From: an uncultured Porphyromonadaceae bacterium
Lineage (GTDB): Bacteria; Bacteroidota; Bacteroidia; Bacteroidales; Muribaculaceae
Length of the DNA: 41,906 nucleotides
Direction of reading: 5' to 3'
Assembly (NCBI GenBank): GCA_902489275.1
Contig: CABTZK010000019.1
Location: 1 to 41,906, forward strand
Shown here: in pieces, positions 37,307 to 41,906 of the stretch
Position numbering within the stretch: the first letter of the stretch is position 1
How the letters are laid out: each line of letters opens with the position of its first letter
Made by a program: the position numbers and the translations under genes
The notes under the pieces: generated by a model
Databases searched by the model: none
What the model was told of the DNA's origin: nothing
The model's input: the letters and a program-made list of their open reading frames with translations, nothing else

Positions 37307-38629
37307 ATGTTTGAGAACTTATCAGAGAAACTTGCACGGTCGATCAAGGTCCTGAAAGGACAAGGCAAAATCACAGAGATTAACATTGCCGAGACCATGA
37401 AAGAGATACGCAAGGCATTGCTCGATGCCGATGTGGAGTTTAAAGTGGCCAAGGATTTCACCAATCGCGTGAAAGACGAGGCAATGGGGCAGAACGTGAT
37501 CAACTCGGTCAACCCTCAGCAACTGATGGTGAAGATCGTGCACGACAAGCTGGCAGAGTTTATGGGTGGCGAGGCTGCGCCTTTCAACGTGCAGGGAAAT
37601 CCTGCCGTGATTCTCATGTCGGGCCTCCAAGGCTCGGGCAAAACCACTTTTTCGGGCAAGCTCGCCAATCGCTTGAAAGAGGGCAAAAAACGCAGTGTGC
37701 TGCTCGTGGCTTGCGACATCTACCGCCCAGCTGCCATCCAGCAGTTGCAAACGGTGGGCGCGCAAATCGATGTGCCGGTCTACACCGAGCCCGACAGCAA
37801 GGATCCCGTGAGCATTGCCCTGCACGCCATTGAGGAGGCTAAGCGCCTTCAAAAAGACGTGGTGATTGTCGACACCGCCGGCCGCCTGGCCGTCGACGAG
37901 CAAATGATGACCGAAATCAAGGCCATCAAGGACGCTATCAAGCCCAGCGAGACGCTGTTTGTCGTCGACTCCATGACGGGCCAGGATGCGGTGAACACCG
38001 CTAAGGCTTTCAACGAGCGGCTGGACTTCGATGGCGTGGTACTCACCAAACTCGATGGCGACACCCGAGGAGGCGCCGCAGTGTCAATCCGCGCCGTGGT
38101 CAACAAGCCCATCAAGTTTGTGGGCACGGGCGAGAAAATGGGTGAAATCGATGTGTTCCACCCCAGTGGCATGGCCGACCGCATTTTGGGCATGGGCGAC
38201 ATTGTGTCGTTCGTCGATCGCATGCAGCAGCAATATGACGAGGAAGAGGCCAAGAAAATCCAAGCCAAGATCGCAAAGAACACTTTTGATTTCAACGACT
38301 TCCGCAACCAAATCAACCAAATCAAGAAAATGGGCAACCTCAAGAGCCTGGCATCGATGATTCCAGGCGTGGGCAAGGCCATCAAGGATATTGACATCAA
38401 CGACGACGCCTTCAAGAGCATCGAGGCCATTATCGACTCGATGACACCCTATGAGCGCCAGCACCCCGAGGCCATGAATGGCAGCCGCCGCAAGCGCATC
38501 GCCATGGGCAGCGGCACCAAGCTGGAAGAGGTGAACCGCCTGCTCAAGCAATTTGACCAGACGCGCAAGATGATGCACGCGGTGACCACCCGCAACCCCA
38601 TGAAACTGATGAAGCGAATGAAGCGGTGA
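37307..38629 (+). CDS. ffh: Signal recognition particle protein Ffh
   Basis: A 440-aa SRP54-type GTPase, which binds signal sequences of nascent membrane proteins together with 4.5S RNA and docks with FtsY. The N domain has ARSIKVLKGQGKITEINIAE; the G domain has G1 GLQGSGKTT (106-114), ACDIYRPAA, the DTAGR motif and TKLDGDTRGG. The C-terminal M domain contains IPGVGKAIKD, GSRRKRIAMGSGTKLEEVNR and a final FDQTRKMM...MKLMKRMKR, which is methionine-rich as expected. Length is typical. Followed by folD after 85 bases. Confidence 0.96.
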   Translation: MFENLSEKLARSIKVLKGQGKITEINIAETMKEIRKALLDADVEFKVAKDFTNRVKDEAMGQNVINSVNPQQLMVKIVHDKLAEFMGGEAAPFNVQGNPAVILMSGLQGSGKTTFSGKLANRLKEGKKRSVLLVACDIYRPAAIQQLQTVGAQIDVPVYTEPDSKDPVSIALHAIEEAKRLQKDVVIVDTAGRLAVDEQMMTEIKAIKDAIKPSETLFVVDSMTGQDAVNTAKAFNERLDFDGVVLTKLDGDTRGGAAVSIRAVVNKPIKFVGTGEKMGEIDVFHPSGMADRILGMGDIVSFVDRMQQQYDEEEAKKIQAKIAKNTFDFNDFRNQINQIKKMGNLKSLASMIPGVGKAIKDIDINDDAFKSIEAIIDSMTPYERQHPEAMNGSRRKRIAMGSGTKLEEVNRLLKQFDQTRKMMHAVTTRNPMKLMKRMKR

Positions 38630-38714
38630 GCCGTGAAGAAAGAGGAATAAAGGATTGACGAGTTTTTGAGGGGGCGTTTCCCCTCCTCGTTACGATCAAA
38701 AAAACATATTCATC

Positions 38715-39593
38715 ATGGAATTAATCGACGGAAAGAAAGTCTCGGCTCAAATCAAGCAGGAAATTGCAGCCGAAGTGAGAAAAATGACGGCAGCGGGGAT
38801 GAAGCAGCCCCACTTGGCTGGAGTGCTCGTGGGCCACGATGGGGGCAGCGAGTCCTACATGGCGAACAAGGTGAGAACCTGTGCCGAGTGTGGTTTCAAA
38901 TCGTCGCTGATACGCTTTGAGAGCGATGTGACCGAGGAAAAATTGCTGGAGACCATCGACGCGCTCAATCGCGATAGCGATGTCGACGGCTTCATTGTGC
39001 AGCTGCCACTGCCCAAGCACATCGATGCGCAGAAGGTGATTGAGGCAATCGACTACCGCAAGGATGTCGACGGATTTCATCCCATCAATGCCGGCCGGTT
39101 GACCATCGGGCTGCCTTGCTTCCGCAGCGCCACGCCGCAAGGCATCCTCACGCTGCTTGAGCGCTACAAGATTAAGACCCACGGCAAGCATTGCGTGGTG
39201 CTGGGTCGCAGCAACATTGTGGGCAAGCCCGTGGCCGCCATGCTTATGCAGAAGGCCAGCCCCGGCAACTGCACCGTGACCGTGTGCCACAGCGCAACAC
39301 CGAACATCAAAGAAATCACCCGTCAGGCCGACATCCTGATTGCCGCCCTGGGAAGCCCGGAGTTTGTCAAGGAGGACATGGTGAAAGAGGGCGTGGTCAT
39401 CATCGACGTGGGGACGACGCGCCTGCCCAGCGACAAGACCAAGAGCGGTTGGAAACTGCATGGCGATGTTGACTTTGAGCAGGTGGCGCCACATTGCTCC
39501 TACATCACGCCAGTGCCAGGCGGCGTGGGCCCAATGACCATTGTGTCGCTCATGATGAACACGCTGCTTGCGGCACAGCACAAGATCTATTAA
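38715..39593 (+). CDS. folD: Bifunctional methylenetetrahydrofolate dehydrogenase/cyclohydrolase
   Basis: A 292-aa FolD, which interconverts 5,10-methylene- and 10-formyl-tetrahydrofolate with NADP. The catalytic Y48-x3-K52 is seen in ESYMANKVRTC; DVDGFIVQLPLPKHID and the KDVDGFHPINAG motif bind substrate; GRSNIVGKPVA begins the Rossmann part; the end TPVPGGVGPMTI is also conserved. Same strand as ffh and probably co-transcribed. Confidence 0.96.
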   Translation: MELIDGKKVSAQIKQEIAAEVRKMTAAGMKQPHLAGVLVGHDGGSESYMANKVRTCAECGFKSSLIRFESDVTEEKLLETIDALNRDSDVDGFIVQLPLPKHIDAQKVIEAIDYRKDVDGFHPINAGRLTIGLPCFRSATPQGILTLLERYKIKTHGKHCVVLGRSNIVGKPVAAMLMQKASPGNCTVTVCHSATPNIKEITRQADILIAALGSPEFVKEDMVKEGVVIIDVGTTRLPSDKTKSGWKLHGDVDFEQVAPHCSYITPVPGGVGPMTIVSLMMNTLLAAQHKIY

Positions 39594-39669
39594 AAGTAAC
39601 GGGGACTTTGAGGAACTTGGCTTTTCTTCAAGCCCCCGCTTCGCTAATGCTCAAACAAGAAACCCCCAC

Positions 39670-40737
39670 ATGACGCATCTGGCCTCAATATTGCTGCTCT
39701 CGTTTTTGGAATTGCTGTGCAGCCCTCTTGACAGTGCCGACCTGCTTTTCGCGGGCGACGCCATGCAGCACGCCGCCCAGAACGTGGCAGCGCGCCAAGG
39801 CAATGGCACCTATGACTACAGCGAGTGTTTCGCCTTGCTGGAACCCTACATCCAATCGGCTGACTACGCCGTGGTGAACTTGGAGTGCCCACTCGGAGGC
39901 AGGCCCTACACGGGTTATCCGTGCTTCAGTGCGCCCGACGAGTTTGGCTGGCAATTGAGAAAAAGCGGCTTCGACCTGATCTTGACGGCCATCAACCACT
40001 GTCTTGACCGCCGCGATGCCGGCTTGAGGCGCACGGTGGCGAAGCTCGACGAGATGAAGATCCCACACATCGGCACCTATCTCAATGCGGCCGCCCGCAA
40101 CCGGCAGTTGCCATTCATGGTCAACCTCAAAGGCATGAAAGTCGCGTTCCTCGACTACACCTACGGCACCAACGGCATCCCGGTGCAAAAGGACGTGGTG
40201 GTCGATCACATCGATTTGCGGCAAATGGAAACCGACATCAACGCCGCGCGCGATGCCGGCGCTCAAGTGCTGTGCGTGTGCCTGCACTGGGGAGTGGAGT
40301 ACACCCTGTCGCCCGTCAAGGAGCAAAAGGATTTGGCACAGTGGCTCGTCGACCGGGGGGTTGACTTGATTATTGGCGGGCACCCGCATGTGGTGGAGCC
40401 TTTCAAGGTGGTGCATAGCGACGCTTACGACAAAGACGTGCTGGTGGTCTACAGCTTGGGCAATTTCATCTCTAACCAGAAGCCCGTCGACACCCGGGGC
40501 GGCGCCATGGTGAAAGTGACACTCAAGGTCGAGAACGGCAAGCCTGTGGTGAGGAATCCTCGCTATCGCCTGTTTTTCTGCCAGCATCCCAGCGGCCGCG
40601 GCGACAATTACCGACTGATACCCGAAAACATGCCCGAGAAAGTGCGCCGTGACAGCAAGCCCATGTTCAACCAGTTCATGTCGCGCACCCATGATTTAGT
40701 CATGAGCAAAAACTCCGGTGTCCGTCACGACAAGTGA
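39670..40737 (+). CDS. CapA-family exported metallophosphatase-like protein
   Basis: A 355-aa protein of the CapA (poly-gamma-glutamate capsule) family. After a hydrophobic N-terminus (MTHLASILLLSFLELLC) come the family motifs: LLFAGDAMQH, NLECPLGG, LTAINHCLDR, HWGVEYTLSP and GGHPHVVEPF, then YSLGNFISNQ. They form a calcineurin-like metal site. In Bacteroidetes such proteins occur without capsule genes and their substrate is unknown. The frame is open back to 39568 and overlaps folD, but ATG 39670 gives an export signal. It lies 76 bases after folD. Confidence 0.85.
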   Translation: MTHLASILLLSFLELLCSPLDSADLLFAGDAMQHAAQNVAARQGNGTYDYSECFALLEPYIQSADYAVVNLECPLGGRPYTGYPCFSAPDEFGWQLRKSGFDLILTAINHCLDRRDAGLRRTVAKLDEMKIPHIGTYLNAAARNRQLPFMVNLKGMKVAFLDYTYGTNGIPVQKDVVVDHIDLRQMETDINAARDAGAQVLCVCLHWGVEYTLSPVKEQKDLAQWLVDRGVDLIIGGHPHVVEPFKVVHSDAYDKDVLVVYSLGNFISNQKPVDTRGGAMVKVTLKVENGKPVVRNPRYRLFFCQHPSGRGDNYRLIPENMPEKVRRDSKPMFNQFMSRTHDLVMSKNSGVRHDK

Positions 40738-40744
40738 GCACCCC

Positions 40745-40772
40745 TCATCCCGCATCATCCCGCATCATCCCG
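40745..40772. repeat. Short 10-base tandem repeat after capA-like gene
   Basis: About 2.8 copies of CATCATCCCG just after the stop codon. Confidence 0.7.
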
Positions 40773-40818
40773 ATGCGCTCTTTTTAGGGTGAATTTCGTT
40801 AGATTTCTCGTGAAAAAG

Positions 40819-40849
40819 TTGCGAGTTTGCTTGGAAAATAGTAATTTTG
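40819..40849 (+). promoter_or_regulatory. Promoter of rplU-rpmA
   Basis: TTG (40819-40821), 20 nt, TAATTTTG (40842-40849). A leader of about 80 nt follows. Confidence 0.7.
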
Positions 40850-40936
40850 CAACCGATTTCCGAAAGGCTCGACTAAGCGCTGCACTTTTTCGGGGTGTGG
40901 CCGCCGCACGGTATAACTTGTAATACAATGAATTAA
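40850..40936 (+). promoter_or_regulatory. Leader of rplU with a hairpin and a two-codon ORF
   Basis: GTGTGG (40895-40900) pairs with CCGCAC (40904-40909, one G-U), and ATG AAT TAA (40928-40936) lies directly against the rplU ATG at 40937. Ribosomal-protein leaders often carry autogenous control structures; this one matches no family I know. Confidence 0.4.
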
Positions 40937-41257
40937 ATGTACGCAATTGTAGACATTCAAGGACAGCAATTCAAAGCCGAGGCCGGCAAGAAATTGTATG
41001 TTCACTATCTCGGCGATGAGAAGAAGGAAGGCGATGCCGTAGAATTTGAGAAAGTTCTCCTCATTGATGCCGACGGTGCCGTTACAGTAGGCGCGCCAAC
41101 CGTTGATGGCGCAAAGGTAGTTTGCGAGGTCAAGACTCCCCTCGTGAAAGGTGATCGCGTGATTGTTTTCAAGAAGCGCCGCCGCAAGGGCTATCGCCGC
41201 TTGAATGGTCACCGCCAGATGTTCACCGAGATTGAGATTAAAGAAGTTATTGCTTAA
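40937..41257 (+). CDS. rplU: 50S ribosomal protein bL21
   Basis: A 106-aa ribosomal protein. It starts MYAIVDIQGQQFKAEAGKKL, has the VEFEKVLLIDADG segment, and closes with the basic KRRRKGYRRLNGHRQMFTEIEI tail that matches the bL21 signature. It binds 23S rRNA next to bL20. First gene of the usual rplU-rpmA pair, 21 bases ahead of rpmA. Confidence 0.97.
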   Translation: MYAIVDIQGQQFKAEAGKKLYVHYLGDEKKEGDAVEFEKVLLIDADGAVTVGAPTVDGAKVVCEVKTPLVKGDRVIVFKKRRRKGYRRLNGHRQMFTEIEIKEVIA

Positions 41258-41278
41258 CCATTAAATTTTTCACGCATT

Positions 41279-41545
41279 ATGGCACACAAAAAAGGTGTAG
41301 GTAGTTCAAAGAACGGACGCGACTCCCATAGCAAGCGTCTCGGTGTTAAAATTTATGGTGGCCAGTTCGCCAAGGCAGGTAACATCATCCGCCGTCAGCG
41401 CGGCACGGTTCATCGCCCAGGCGAAAATGTAGGCATGGGCAGGGATCACACCTTGTATGCGCTGGTCGACGGCATCGTAGAGTTCCAGCATCGCGCAGGC
41501 CACACCTACATTAACGTGGTAGAGGCTCAGCAAGTTGCCGAGTAG
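41279..41545 (+). CDS. rpmA: 50S ribosomal protein bL27
   Basis: An 88-aa ribosomal protein. It begins MAHKKGVGSSKNGRDSHSKR, the conserved N-terminal arm that reaches the peptidyl-transferase centre, followed by LGVKIYGGQFAKAGNIIRRQ, RGTVHRPGENVGMGRDHTLY and ALVDGIVEF. There is no cleavable extension before the arm. Usual partner of rplU. Confidence 0.97.
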   Translation: MAHKKGVGSSKNGRDSHSKRLGVKIYGGQFAKAGNIIRRQRGTVHRPGENVGMGRDHTLYALVDGIVEFQHRAGHTYINVVEAQQVAE

Positions 41546-41613
41546 CTGCACGTTGAGTTAGGTCAATGTACACGTTGCCCCCGTCGTTTTGCGGGTGTGC
41601 AATGCCAATCTTG

Positions 41614-41648
41614 AAGCAATTCACCCCGAGTGGGCGAGTTGCTTTTTT
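41614..41648 (+). terminator. Terminator of rplU-rpmA
   Basis: AAGCAATTCACCC (41614-41626) pairs with GGGCGAGTTGCTT (41632-41644) with one G-U and one A-C position, followed by six T. Confidence 0.75.
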
Positions 41649-41878
41649 AATGTTGCTCCCTTTGCGAGTGAGCTCAATGTGAAGAATTCAGATCGAAAAT
41701 GCAATTTTTTCGCTTGCTTGCGAAGAATTTCTCAAAAAAGGCTTGTTTTTCTGGTTATATTTGCTATTATTGCTGTCCGGTAAAACTTTTTCAAACAAAA
41801 TAAATTAGGGCTGACACATCTCACGAGGTATCAGCCCTTTTTGGTTATCTTTGTTTTCACAATATAATAAATATAACC
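41649..41878 (+). promoter_or_regulatory. Insulated upstream region of the last gene
   Basis: AT-rich. It holds TATATTTG (41756-41763), a terminator AGGGCTGA (41807-41814) / TCAGCCCT (41831-41838) with five T, then another -7 box TATCTTTG (41846-41853) that would start the gene at 41879. A terminator directly before a gene's own promoter is typical of insertion sequences shielded from outside transcription. GTCCGGTAAAA (41775-41785) is repeated inverted at 41896-41906. Confidence 0.5.
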
Positions 41879-41906
41879 ATGAGCAAAGATAGTCATTTTA
41901 CCGGAC
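41879..41906 (+). CDS. Start of a gene cut by the window edge, perhaps a transposase
   Basis: Only nine codons are visible: M S K D S H F T G. A start of this kind resembles IS4-type (DUF4372) transposases of Bacteroidetes, and the insulated promoter fits an IS, but nine residues are not enough for an assignment. Confidence 0.3.

Noticed and set aside
1..41906. CRISPR array or cas genes
   Set aside because: No regularly spaced direct repeats of 20-50 bases and no Cas-like protein were seen; the only tandem repeat is the short one at 40745-40772.

Overview
This is a chromosomal window from a Bacteroidales bacterium, most likely of the Muribaculaceae/Prevotellaceae type. The core is GC-rich (just over half by eye). 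Genes are preceded by the Bacteroidetes -7 element TAnnTTTG, often with TTG/TTTG about 19-20 nt upstream, and Shine-Dalgarno sequences are mostly missing. Typical lineage genes are present: PorQ of the type IX secretion system (T9SS), the alternative two-domain GlmU-like protein, the HU - AURKAIP1/COX24-like - RNase G order, and a TonB-dependent receptor.

Layout. 1-11.8 kb is core: a tRNA tail, porQ, a TonB-C-domain protein, lpxH with a DUF59 gene, a DMT exporter, a HAD nucleotidase, HU/small basic protein/RNase G, an iron/B12-type ABC importer (binding lipoprotein, FecCD permease, ATPase), tRNA-Thr(CGU) and rfbC. 11.8-21.3 kb is a visibly AT-richer accessory island. Its left side carries a decayed IS982-type transposase. 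It holds a Gabija-like pair (OLD nuclease GajA and UvrD-like helicase GajB) divergent from an Xre regulator, a fused nuclease-methyltransferase and two specificity (S) reading frames. A G9 tract sits at the end of the first S gene; losing one G would fuse the two S frames. The right side has a possible mobilization-gene remnant and a large hairpin. 21.5-41.5 kb is core again: RidA, secreted SH3 and lipoprotein genes, an FMN riboswitch in front of a TonB-dependent receptor, an envelope cluster (GlmU-like, L,D-transpeptidase, transglutaminase-like, leucine-rich repeat), a second secreted protein with the same C-terminal tail as the leucine-rich-repeat protein, then ffh, folD, capA, rplU and rpmA. 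The last 100 bases look like the start of a transposase gene.

Most striking points: (1) a phase-variable S locus attached to a BcgI-like fused restriction-modification subunit and lying beside Gabija; (2) an FMN riboswitch controlling an outer-membrane receptor, which suggests TonB-dependent flavin uptake; (3) an unannotated promoter-terminator unit of about 90 nt at 2.0-2.1 kb; (4) two secreted proteins sharing a 50-residue sorting-like tail in a genome that encodes PorQ. All calls come from reading the sequence; no database search was run.
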